Source: Flavipsychrobacter stenotrophus
GTDB taxonomy: Bacteria > Bacteroidota > Bacteroidia > Chitinophagales > Chitinophagaceae
Assembly (NCBI GenBank): GCA_947371715.1
Contig: CANBQQ010000195.1
Location: 1-6,284 of the forward strand
DNA: 6,284 bases
Direction: 5' to 3'
A program made the translations under genes and the position numbers. The notes under the pieces are model-generated. The model worked only from the letters and a program-made list of their open reading frames with translations. It did not search any database and had not been told where the DNA came from. This document shows, piece by piece, positions 1 through 5,170 of the stretch (position 1 is the stretch's first letter; every line of letters starts with the position of its first letter).

Positions 1-269
1 TAGGTGCCACACAGCAGTTCATCACCCGACCATTCGATATGCGTGCCTTGTTAAACGGCTTTATCAGCGGTGTGTTGGCGGTTATTGCCTTGTGGGTGGT
101 CATGTCCTTCGCTACGAAGCAATTACCCGTATTGAGCCTCCTTAATGACCCTACACTTGTACTTTGCCTGATGGGAGGAATGATACTACTTGGTATTATC
201 ATATCACTGGTAAGTACGCACCGATCGGTAGTAAAATATTTAAAATTGCATTTGGACGACCTATATTAA
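1..269 (+). CDS. ftsX: Cell division protein FtsX, C-terminal part (5' end outside window)
   Basis: The frame is open to the left edge, so the first ATG at 39 is internal. The codons before it read GATQQFITRPFD, the conserved FtsX stretch that follows the large extracellular loop. Two hydrophobic segments follow, roughly the LLNGFISGVLAVIALWVV region and the LVLCLMGGMILLGIIISLV region. The protein ends in YLKLHLDDLY, a tail I recognise from Bacteroidota FtsX proteins. In the family, FtsX is an inner-membrane permease-like protein that pairs with the ATPase FtsE and activates cell-wall hydrolases at division. Only about 88 residues are visible, so the N-terminal helix and extracellular domain cannot be checked. 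The following DUF3098 gene supports the call, since that neighbour is common in this phylum. I am confident of the family; the main limit is truncation. Confidence 0.88.
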   Translation, partial: GATQQFITRPFDMRALLNGFISGVLAVIALWVVMSFATKQLPVLSLLNDPTLVLCLMGGMILLGIIISLVSTHRSVVKYLKLHLDDLY

Positions 270-279
270 TTTAATTCTA

Positions 280-287
280 TAATTTTG
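280..287 (+). promoter_or_regulatory. Possible Bacteroidota -7 box (TAATTTTG) before the DUF3098 gene
   Basis: TAATTTTG matches the Bacteroidota TAnnTTTG -7 consensus and ends 5 bp before the DUF3098 start codon. The best upstream -33 candidate is TTTG at 251-254, but the 25-bp gap is longer than the usual spacing of about 17-23 bp. If used, transcription would start at or next to the ATG. The box could be a chance match in AT-rich DNA, and read-through from ftsX is the simpler alternative. Confidence 0.35.
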
Positions 288-292
288 CAAGC

Positions 293-637
293 ATGTCTAC
301 TATACCAAAAGTACCACAACCACAACCTATAAAAGTAGCTCCAAGAGCTGCTTCTACATCTAGATCAACATCAGGCCAGTCACAGACCAACCAGTCTTTC
401 CTCTTTGATAAGGAAAACTATATGTGGATGCTTGGTGGCGTAGCGCTTATCCTTCTTGGCTTCGTACTGATGGCCGGTGGCAAGAGCGCAAATCCTCATG
501 AATTTCATTATGATGAGATTTATAGCTTCCGTCGTATCACCCTTGCGCCAATAGTAGTATTGCTGGGCTTTGCCCTAGAGGTATATGCTATTATGAAGAG
601 ACCAAAAGAAGTAGCTGCAGCAGCACAGACCGTATAA
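293..637 (+). CDS. DUF3098 family small membrane protein
   Basis: A 114-residue protein of unknown function. Residues 1-36 are a low-complexity Pro/Ser/Thr/Gln-rich tail, probably disordered. FDKENYMWMLGG (about 38-49) leads into transmembrane helix 1 (about 44-62). The conserved stretch EIYSFRRITLAPIVVLLGF (about 75-93) leads into helix 2 (about 84-101), and a short basic-then-Ala tail follows. The F-x-x-x-NY and YSFRRITLAP motifs are what I recognise as DUF3098, a family largely confined to Bacteroidota and usually found directly after ftsX. It starts 23 bp after the ftsX stop and is closed by the terminator at 654-695. A link to division or envelope work is inferred only from the neighbour. 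No Shine-Dalgarno sequence is visible, which is normal in this phylum. Confidence 0.85.
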   Translation: MSTIPKVPQPQPIKVAPRAASTSRSTSGQSQTNQSFLFDKENYMWMLGGVALILLGFVLMAGGKSANPHEFHYDEIYSFRRITLAPIVVLLGFALEVYAIMKRPKEVAAAAQTV

Positions 638-653
638 TTACACAAAATTGATT

Positions 654-695
654 ATATAAAAAGCCGTTCAGCACCAACTGAATGGCTTTTTATAT
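654..695 (+). terminator. Strong intrinsic terminator after ftsX-DUF3098
   Basis: The inverted repeat at 654-671 and 678-695 pairs over 18 bp with one G-T wobble (666/683) around a 6-nt loop (672-677). The core is GCCGTTCAG against CTGAATGGC, flanked by an A-run on the left and a T-run (687-691) on the right. The A/T flanks make it potentially bidirectional. It begins 17 bp past the DUF3098 stop and separates that unit from the metallophosphoesterase gene. Confidence 0.88.
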
Positions 696-708
696 TAATT
701 GTACCATC

Positions 709-1467
709 ATGAAGATCCAATATTGCAGCGACCTGCATCTTGAATTTAAGGAGAATGCCAGGTATATAGCCCGTCACCCGATAGAGCGGAGCGGGGATAT
801 TTTGCTGTTGGCTGGAGATATTACTTTACTCAGGAATGTAGACCAGCACAAAGCATTCTTCGATTATTTATCTGATAGCTTTGCATACACTTATTGGATA
901 CCCGGCAACCATGAGTACTACAAAAGCGATGTTACTGACTACCCTTCGTCTTTAAAAATGGAGATCAGGCACAACGTTTTCCTTGTCAATCAGCAGGTAT
1001 TTATGCATGAAGATGTGAGTATAATCTGTTGTACTCTCTGGAGCCACGTACAACCGGAAAACGAGTATGAGATACAGCGTAATCTGTCGGACTTTCACAT
1101 AATACAAAATGAAGGCAGGCGGCTTACCGTTGCTGATTTCAACAGAATGCACCAAAGTGATCTTGCCTTTCTGCAACAGGCATTAAAAGACAGTGTGGGT
1201 AGAAAAATGGTTGTTGTTACCCATCATGTACCCACGTTGATGCATTATCCTAAACAATACATCAACAGCCCGATAAACCAGGCATTTGCAACTGAGTTGC
1301 ACGACCTCATTCTTTCTTCGGGCGCAGTAGCGTGGATATATGGCCACCATCATAACAATACGCCTGAATTCAAGATAGGCGGCACTACCCTGCTTACTAA
1401 CCAACTGGGTTACGTGAGCCATTATGAACATGGGGATTATAGAAAAGGGGCTGTGGTGGAGGTGTAG
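709..1467 (+). CDS. Calcineurin-like metallophosphoesterase
   Basis: A 252-residue single-domain protein of the Metallophos superfamily. The dinuclear-metal motifs appear in the expected order: D8-L-H10 in CSDLHLEF, GD (36-37) in LLAGDITLL, GNHE (66-69) in WIPGNHEYY, the pair H172-H173 in VVVTHHVP, and GHHH (212-215) in WIYGHHHNN. All expected metal ligands are present, so the enzyme should be active, but the substrate cannot be read from sequence. No signal peptide is seen, so it is probably cytoplasmic. I chose ATG 709 rather than 682. The extra nine codons lie inside the terminator hairpin, and family members start a few residues before the DxH motif. It stands alone: a terminator precedes it and a leftward unit begins after it. 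I see no clear promoter. The hairpin at 1506-1536 may also end its transcript. Confidence 0.9.
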   Translation: MKIQYCSDLHLEFKENARYIARHPIERSGDILLLAGDITLLRNVDQHKAFFDYLSDSFAYTYWIPGNHEYYKSDVTDYPSSLKMEIRHNVFLVNQQVFMHEDVSIICCTLWSHVQPENEYEIQRNLSDFHIIQNEGRRLTVADFNRMHQSDLAFLQQALKDSVGRKMVVVTHHVPTLMHYPKQYINSPINQAFATELHDLILSSGAVAWIYGHHHNNTPEFKIGGTTLLTNQLGYVSHYEHGDYRKGAVVEV

Positions 1468-1505
1468 TACTGTACCAGATATATTTACATTCGATAAAGT
1501 GCATG

Positions 1506-1536
1506 AAAAAAGGCCAACATACATGCTGACCTTTTT
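1506..1536 (-). terminator. Intrinsic terminator closing the leftward tRNA/GIY-YIG unit, possibly bidirectional
   Basis: Arms 1507-1519 and 1524-1536 form a 13-bp stem with a 4-nt loop. Read leftward, every position pairs (two are G-U), and a run of six U follows. Read rightward, the same two positions become C-A and A-C mismatches, so the hairpin is weaker in the metallophosphoesterase direction. It begins 3 bp from the tRNA-copy 3' block, mirroring the terminator next to the intact tRNA. Confidence 0.75.
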
Positions 1537-1538
1537 CG

Positions 1539-1567
1539 TAGTAGCGAGGAGGAGATTTGAACTCCCG
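1539..1567. repeat. 29-bp direct repeat, copy in the degenerate tRNA
   Basis: Identical over 29 bp to 1896-1924. It covers the T-arm, the 3' acceptor strand, the discriminator base and two bases beyond. Identity stops abruptly at the palindrome on the inner side. The lack of any substitution contrasts with the heavy damage in the rest of this copy. Confidence 0.92.
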
Positions 1568-1616
1568 TCCGCCGCGGCGGATATGAATTCTATGCTCTAA
1601 CCAAATACGTTTCGCC
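1542..1616 (-). pseudogene. Degenerate second copy of tRNA-Met(CAU)
   Basis: This is a damaged copy of the tRNA at 1899-1972. Its 3' end (T-arm, 3' acceptor strand, discriminator and following TA) is identical over 29 bp (1539-1567 against 1896-1924). The D-stem 3' half, D-loop end and anticodon loop, including CAU, match at 21 of 23 positions (1582-1604 against 1935-1957). Between these blocks a 14-bp palindrome (1568-1581) replaces the 10 nt that form the 3' anticodon strand and variable loop. On the 5' side only GGCGA matches; the D-stem 5' strand is lost and acceptor pairs 6 and 7 are broken. It cannot form a normal cloverleaf and should be non-functional. The GIY-YIG gene's last codons and stop lie inside it. 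Confidence 0.82.
1568..1581. repeat. Perfect 14-bp GC palindrome inside the tRNA copy
   Basis: TCCGCCGCGGCGGA is its own reverse complement, with no spacer. It has 12 G/C bases out of 14 in an otherwise AT-rich region. It sits exactly where the 3' anticodon strand and variable loop should be, so it looks inserted or substituted and not drifted. No other copy is visible in this window. It may belong to a dispersed palindromic repeat family, which only a genome-wide count can show. Confidence 0.8.
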
Positions 1617-1860
1617 ATTCATCGATGTTGTTATTGATCCAGTCTCTTCCTTTGCCGGATTTTAGTTCTTTTTCTCTCTTTAAAGCTAAAGCCTTTGTTT
1701 CCTGTGATTCAGTATAGACTACTACCCAAGGCCTGAAACTTCTTGTGCAATCAGTGTTGCTGTAAATATTATGGGAATAAAATCGCTGTATCAGATTGCT
1801 GGTGCTACCTGAATATGTTTTGTTGTAAGTAAAAGAATATAAAATATACACTGTGTACAT
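1597..1860 (-). CDS. Small GIY-YIG endonuclease (URI-like), tRNA-associated
   Basis: An 87-residue protein made of one GIY-YIG nuclease domain, the usual length for stand-alone members. Numbered from the chosen start, the first strand is YTVYILYS (2-9) and the second motif is YSGSTSN (16-22), with the expected catalytic Arg at 26 (QRF). The region FRPWVVVYTE precedes a helix with KRE (61-63), whose Glu is the likely metal ligand. The tail KGRDWINNNI is typical. I chose ATG 1860 over the TTG at 1866, because the TTG falls at the end of a terminator T-run and members begin M-x-x-VYIL. Some family members are repair or homing nucleases, but the target here is unknown. The stop codon and last residues (WRNVFG) come from the damaged tRNA copy. 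No promoter fits between the terminator and the start, so expression probably needs read-through from tRNA-Met. Confidence 0.85.
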   Translation of the reverse strand: MYTVYILYSFTYNKTYSGSTSNLIQRFYSHNIYSNTDCTRSFRPWVVVYTESQETKALALKREKELKSGKGRDWINNNIDEWRNVFG

Positions 1861-1864
1861 GGTC

Positions 1865-1896
1865 AAAAAAAAGGCCTCCCTTTTGGGAAGCCTTTT
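1865..1896 (-). terminator. Intrinsic terminator immediately after tRNA-Met
   Basis: Arms 1869-1880 and 1885-1896 form a 12-bp stem with one G-U pair and a 4-nt AAAA loop as read leftward (core GGCTTCCC against GGGAGGCC). A run of eight U (1865-1872) follows, partly used in the stem. It abuts the tRNA 3' end. The GIY-YIG ATG lies only 4 bp past the T-run. Confidence 0.88.
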
Positions 1897-1924
1897 AGTA
1901 GCGAGGAGGAGATTTGAACTCCCG
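1896..1924. repeat. 29-bp direct repeat, copy in the intact tRNA-Met
   Basis: The partner of 1539-1567, forming the 3' part of the functional tRNA and the first base of its terminator stem. The two copies start 357 bp apart. Confidence 0.92.
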
Positions 1925-1972
1925 ACCTCAGGGTTATGAATCCTGTGCTCTAACCAACTGAGCTACCTCGCC
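1899..1972 (-). tRNA. tRNA-Met (anticodon CAU)
   Basis: Read leftward, the sequence folds as a full cloverleaf. The acceptor is GGCGAGG with CCTCGCT, the D-stem is GCTC/GAGC, and the anticodon loop TTCATAA carries CAT at 1936-1938. The variable loop is AGGTC, and the T-arm is GGGAG-TTCAAAT-CTCCT. The first pair is G1-U72, 49-65 is a G-U wobble, and pair 31-39 is A-C. The 3' CCA is not encoded (CTA follows the discriminator), so it must be added after transcription. The G1-U72 pair differs from the C1-A72 mismatch of E. coli-type initiators, and the D-arm resembles elongator Met. A tRNA-Ile2 whose C34 is modified to lysidine also has a CAU anticodon and cannot be fully excluded. The transcript has a leader of roughly 55 nt from the promoter at 2035-2067 and ends at the terminator next to its 3' end. 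Confidence 0.93.
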
Positions 1973-2034
1973 AGAAAATTGTTGGTTATAATTTCGATCC
2001 ACAAACGTTGTCCGTTTCCCGAAATTTGGGACTG

Positions 2035-2067
2035 CAAAGGTAAGTAATTCTGTGTTGAATTTCACAA
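2035..2067 (-). promoter_or_regulatory. Bacteroidota-type promoter for tRNA-Met
   Basis: Read leftward, TACCTTTG (2042-2035) matches the TAnnTTTG -7 consensus exactly. A TTG (2067-2065) lies 22 bp upstream as the -33 element, within the usual spacing range. Transcription would start near 2028-2030. That leaves a leader of roughly 55 nt to be removed by 5' processing before the tRNA at 1972. Confidence 0.7.
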
Positions 2068-2172
2068 TAAAAGTACAGATTTTTATTAATCACATTCCTG
2101 TATAGAGGTTTCCTATTTGCATAGCTCCGTTTTCTGGTGCATTTTTACAGCTATAAACAAGCATACTACCTA

Positions 2173-3147
2173 ATGTCTAGTCCCGGCCATCGAAAAATAA
2201 ATCCATTCTCCAAACAGAATAATGATACCGGCTTTGCCAGTAACAATACCGATGTAGGAGGTCGCTTCCTAAATAAAGATGGCACATACAATCTGGAAAA
2301 GGAAGGTATGCCCTTTTACAACAGAATGAGCCTGTTTCACGATATGCTCTATATACCCGTCTGGAAGTTTATAGGAGTTATCGTTGTTTTTTATCTGTCC
2401 ATAAACCTGGCATTTACCACTATCTATTACATACTTTGTCCAGATCAATTGATAGGCATAATACCTGGTAATAAATGGAAGATATTTAAAGAGTTATTCT
2501 ATTTCAGCGCACAAACGTTTACTACTGTGGGGTATGGCCGCGTAAATCCTGTTGGAGACTCCGCCAATATTGTTGCCATGCTCGAAGCGCTGACCGGCTT
2601 TCTCTCATTGGCAATTGCTACCGGTCTTATCTATGGTCGGTTTTCCCGTCCACGTAGTTATCTAAAGTTCACCGACCATGCGCTGGTAAGTCCATACAAA
2701 GATATTACTGCGTTGATGTTCCGGTTTGTAGCTTATAAAGATAAACACTCACTTACCGACGTGGATATAAAAGTGAACGTTGGTATGCAGCTGTTAGAGA
2801 ATGATGCACCCACGTACAAATACTTCACCCTGGATCTGGAGAGAAGCAAGGTAGAAAGCATGCCTATGAGCTGGACGGTAGTGCACCCTATTACCGAGAC
2901 AAGCCCTTTTTACGGATTTACAGAAGAGGACATGAAAGCCGCTGATGTGGAACTATACATTAACCTTAGGGCATTTGATGAGGTATTCTCCAATTACGTG
3001 CAGCAACGCACCTCTTATACCTATGATGAGATCCTGTTTGACCGGAAGTTTGTCCCTATGTTCAGAGAGAGTCCTGATGGACGCAAGACCATCTTGGAGC
3101 TTCATAAACTGAATATACATAATGAGGTTAAGACAAAGACCAGCTAA
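2173..3147 (+). CDS. KirBac-type inward-rectifier potassium channel
   Basis: A 324-residue protein with prokaryotic inward-rectifier architecture. The N-terminus carries GGRFLNKDGTYNL (29-41), the conserved cytoplasmic segment before the slide helix. TM1 spans about 64-88 and the pore helix about 104-115. The K+ selectivity filter TTVGYG occupies 117-122, and TM2 spans about 131-155. RFSRPRSYLKF (156-166) begins the cytoplasmic immunoglobulin-like domain, which runs to about 312. Length and motifs fit a complete tetrameric channel in the inner membrane that passes K+ down its gradient. The ligand is not readable from sequence. I chose ATG 2173 over the GTG at 2137, whose extra 12 codons look like ordinary upstream DNA. 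No clear promoter box or Shine-Dalgarno sequence is seen. Its stop overlaps the stop of the convergent gene, and no terminator lies between them. Confidence 0.93.
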   Translation: MSSPGHRKINPFSKQNNDTGFASNNTDVGGRFLNKDGTYNLEKEGMPFYNRMSLFHDMLYIPVWKFIGVIVVFYLSINLAFTTIYYILCPDQLIGIIPGNKWKIFKELFYFSAQTFTTVGYGRVNPVGDSANIVAMLEALTGFLSLAIATGLIYGRFSRPRSYLKFTDHALVSPYKDITALMFRFVAYKDKHSLTDVDIKVNVGMQLLENDAPTYKYFTLDLERSKVESMPMSWTVVHPITETSPFYGFTEEDMKAADVELYINLRAFDEVFSNYVQQRTSYTYDEILFDRKFVPMFRESPDGRKTILELHKLNIHNEVKTKTS

Positions 3148-3638
3148 AAGTATCCAAGGTACTCCCTTGAATAGGTAGTATATTCTATGCTTATTTCGTC
3201 GCCTTCACTAAAGAAATCATAATCATTTGCCGAAACTTCTATACTCAGCTTTATGTGTGAATCGATGTAGAAGTGGTAGGTATCGTTATGCGGAACATGT
3301 ACTTTACGGGTCACATGATTGGTAGATACAGTTTTGGTGCCGTACTTAATATCGTGCTGCAGATGGCGCAGATTATAACGATAGGAAAAATACGTGGCGC
3401 AGCTTGATATAGTCAACAATACCCCGGCCGCTGTAAAAAATTTAGGGTAAGAAAAAGCATTGGGGGCGCCATCATACACCCGATACCAGGCCGCAACGTA
3501 GGGCACAACAAAGCTAACTACCATAAATATGGTGAACACCTTCACGTATTGCCTGCGTTCACTGACTTCTTTTTTAATAAGAAAACCAAGTTCGTTGGCG
3601 TTCAGTGCCTCCTTGTAATGTGTTAGCTCAGTTGACAT
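3144..3638 (-). CDS. Hypothetical two-helix membrane protein
   Basis: I do not recognise this 164-residue protein as a named family. Residues 1-30 are polar and charged (KKEVSERRQ). Two hydrophobic helices follow at about 31-52 and 64-86, joined by a short loop (YRVYDGAPNAFSYPK). The remaining 75 or so residues look like a small beta-rich cytoplasmic domain with a pattern resembling EVSANDYDFFSEGDEISIEY (134-153). The 'GD-x-hydrophobic-x-hydrophobic' element recalls small uncharacterised Bacteroidota membrane proteins, but that is an impression only. It starts 12 bp after the M32 carboxypeptidase stop, so it is probably the last gene of the leftward rsh-M32 transcript. Its stop overlaps the channel gene's stop. 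A functional link to either neighbour is unproven. Confidence 0.72.
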   Translation of the reverse strand: MSTELTHYKEALNANELGFLIKKEVSERRQYVKVFTIFMVVSFVVPYVAAWYRVYDGAPNAFSYPKFFTAAGVLLTISSCATYFSYRYNLRHLQHDIKYGTKTVSTNHVTRKVHVPHNDTYHFYIDSHIKLSIEVSANDYDFFSEGDEISIEYTTYSREYLGYF

Positions 3639-3650
3639 ATTCCCAGCTTC

Positions 3651-5153
3651 TTAGCCATATACGGCAGCATATTTATCGCTTATATAGTGCATAAAGTATT
3701 CTGTATCTAGTTTTTTGCCCGTAACCTTTTCGCACAACTCTTCCGATGTATATCTGCGGCCATACTGATGTATCCTTTCCCTCAGCCATAATAACAATGG
3801 CTCGAATTGGCCACGAGTCATTTGTTCATCAAGATCAGTTATTTCTTCATGGGCCTTAGCAAAGAACTGCGCAGCGTAGAAACTTCCCAGACTATATGTA
3901 GGGAAATAGCCAAAGCTACCATGGCTCCAATGCACATCCTGCAGTATGCCCTTCACATCATCAGGTGGAGTAACGCCCAGATATTTTTCATACATGCTAT
4001 TCCAAACAGTTGGCAGGACTTTAGGATCGATCTTGTTCTCCATTAGCCCCTTCTCTATTTCATAGCGTATCATTACATGAAAGTGGTAGGTGACCTCATC
4101 GGCTTCTGTTCTTATCAATGATGGCTCTACCCTATTCATAGCCTTAAAGAAATCTGTAACGCTTACTCCCTTAAGCTGCTCCGGGAAGTATGATTGTAAT
4201 ACCGGGAAGAAATACAGCCAGCTATTTAACCCACGTCCTACACAGTTCTCCCATAGCCTTGACTGCGACTCATGTATTCCTAACGACGCAGCAGCACCCA
4301 GAGGCAACCCGTATTGATCTCCCGGCAATCCCTGTTCGTATAACGCATGTCCACCTTCATGTATTGTGCTCCATAATAGCGAAGCATAATTATGCTCATC
4401 TACCCTTGTTGTTATGCGCACGTCGCTGTTAGAAAAGGATGTTGTAAACGGATGCTCCGCATAATCTTGTCTGCCCGCTTCAAAGTCATAACCTATCTTC
4501 CCCAGTACCTGTTCAGAAAAATCCCACTGCTGTTGCTTGGAATATTCTTTATGAAAACAGTCATTACTTACCTGCTGGCCAGCTCTAATTTTTGCCAGCA
4601 ATGGCGGCATTTGTTCTCTTATTTTGGCAAACACGGGGTCGAGCATAGCCACAGTAGCACCGGGCTCATAGTCATCCAGCAGCGCATCGTATGGATGGTC
4701 TTCATAGCCATAGAGTTTCGCCTGCTCCTGCTTTATGGCGATCATTTTGGCCAATGACGGCGCAAAAATGGAATAGTCCTTCTTCTTTCTGGCTTCTATC
4801 CAGGCATTAAAACACTCACTTGTCTGGCGCGATAAAGCCTCAACAAATGATGATGGTAGCTTTCTGTTTTTATCATAATCCTTTCTGCTCAGGCGCACAT
4901 TAGCCTGTTCGGTGGCAGACATATTACCACGTGTCGCTAAAGCATCAAGTAGTTCGCCCAGTCTTTGACTGGTGAGAATATCATGTGCCTGAGACGCCAG
5001 TGTAGCCAGTTGGCGGCCCCTGTTTTCTGCACCCTTTGGTGGCATGTAGGTTTCCTGGTCCCATTCAAGCACAGCTGCAGCATTGCTTATATCGGCCGCT
5101 TTCTGCATCAGGCTTACGTATTCGCTATATAGATCGGCTGTATTAGAAGACAT
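3651..5153 (-). CDS. M32 family carboxypeptidase (carboxypeptidase Taq type)
   Basis: A complete 500-residue zinc metallocarboxypeptidase, the normal length for M32. The catalytic site is HEGGH (265-269), with zinc ligands H265 and H269, catalytic E266, and the third ligand E295 in GIHESQSRLWEN. Other family blocks are WDQETYMPP (31-39), HPFTTSF (234-240) with VRITTR (245-250), the IRTEADEVTY block (347-356) and GYFPTYSLG (415-423). All are intact, so it should be active. M32 enzymes remove C-terminal residues from peptides with broad specificity and usually avoid Pro. No signal peptide is seen, so it is probably cytoplasmic and used in peptide turnover. It starts 17 bp after the rsh stop in an A-rich spacer lacking a Shine-Dalgarno sequence and precedes the hypothetical membrane gene by 12 bp, so it probably lies in one operon with both. 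Confidence 0.95.
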   Translation of the reverse strand: MSSNTADLYSEYVSLMQKAADISNAAAVLEWDQETYMPPKGAENRGRQLATLASQAHDILTSQRLGELLDALATRGNMSATEQANVRLSRKDYDKNRKLPSSFVEALSRQTSECFNAWIEARKKKDYSIFAPSLAKMIAIKQEQAKLYGYEDHPYDALLDDYEPGATVAMLDPVFAKIREQMPPLLAKIRAGQQVSNDCFHKEYSKQQQWDFSEQVLGKIGYDFEAGRQDYAEHPFTTSFSNSDVRITTRVDEHNYASLLWSTIHEGGHALYEQGLPGDQYGLPLGAAASLGIHESQSRLWENCVGRGLNSWLYFFPVLQSYFPEQLKGVSVTDFFKAMNRVEPSLIRTEADEVTYHFHVMIRYEIEKGLMENKIDPKVLPTVWNSMYEKYLGVTPPDDVKGILQDVHWSHGSFGYFPTYSLGSFYAAQFFAKAHEEITDLDEQMTRGQFEPLLLWLRERIHQYGRRYTSEELCEKVTGKKLDTEYFMHYISDKYAAVYG

Positions 5154-5170
5154 TTGTTTGTTTGAAATAA

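Larger units (their letters stand above)
1539..1924 (-). mobile_element. Candidate minimal GIY-YIG element bounded by a 29-bp tRNA direct repeat
   Basis: Two identical 29-bp tRNA 3'-end blocks (1539-1567 and 1896-1924) lie in the same orientation. They enclose a terminator, a GIY-YIG nuclease ORF and the rest of a damaged tRNA copy. This fits an element that inserted at a tRNA gene, rebuilt an intact tRNA at the upstream junction and displaced a partial copy downstream. There is no integrase or transposase, so movement would have to rely on the nuclease plus host repair. A plain tandem tRNA duplication with decay is the alternative. The exact boundaries are an inference. Confidence 0.45.

Noticed and set aside
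682..708. Upstream ATG extending the metallophosphoesterase by nine codons
   Set aside because: The extra codons lie in the right arm and T-run of the terminator at 654-695, and the family's DxH motif starts close to the protein N-terminus from ATG 709.
952..1618. Leftward ORFs antisense to the metallophosphoesterase and across the tRNA copy (952-1176, 1183-1524, 1397-1618)
   Set aside because: They lie opposite a well-supported gene or run through tRNA and terminator sequence, and their translations show no recognisable domain.
1861..1866. TTG start for the GIY-YIG gene
   Set aside because: It falls at the end of the terminator T-run, and the ATG at 1860 gives the normal N-terminus MYTVYIL.
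2110..2125. CTATTTGC as a -7 box for the potassium channel
   Set aside because: It lacks the two-base spacer of TAnnTTTG and has no -33 partner at the right distance.
2137..2172. GTG start for the potassium channel
   Set aside because: The 12 extra residues resemble no Kir N-terminus. ATG 2173 gives a normal-length channel.
3807..4757. Rightward ORFs within the M32 peptidase region
   Set aside because: They are antisense to an intact 500-residue enzyme and have compositions typical of shadow frames.
5154..5164. Short TTTG-like tandem repeat before the M32 gene
   Set aside because: Only about two and a half units in an A/T-rich start region, which is expected in this phylum and not a meaningful repeat.
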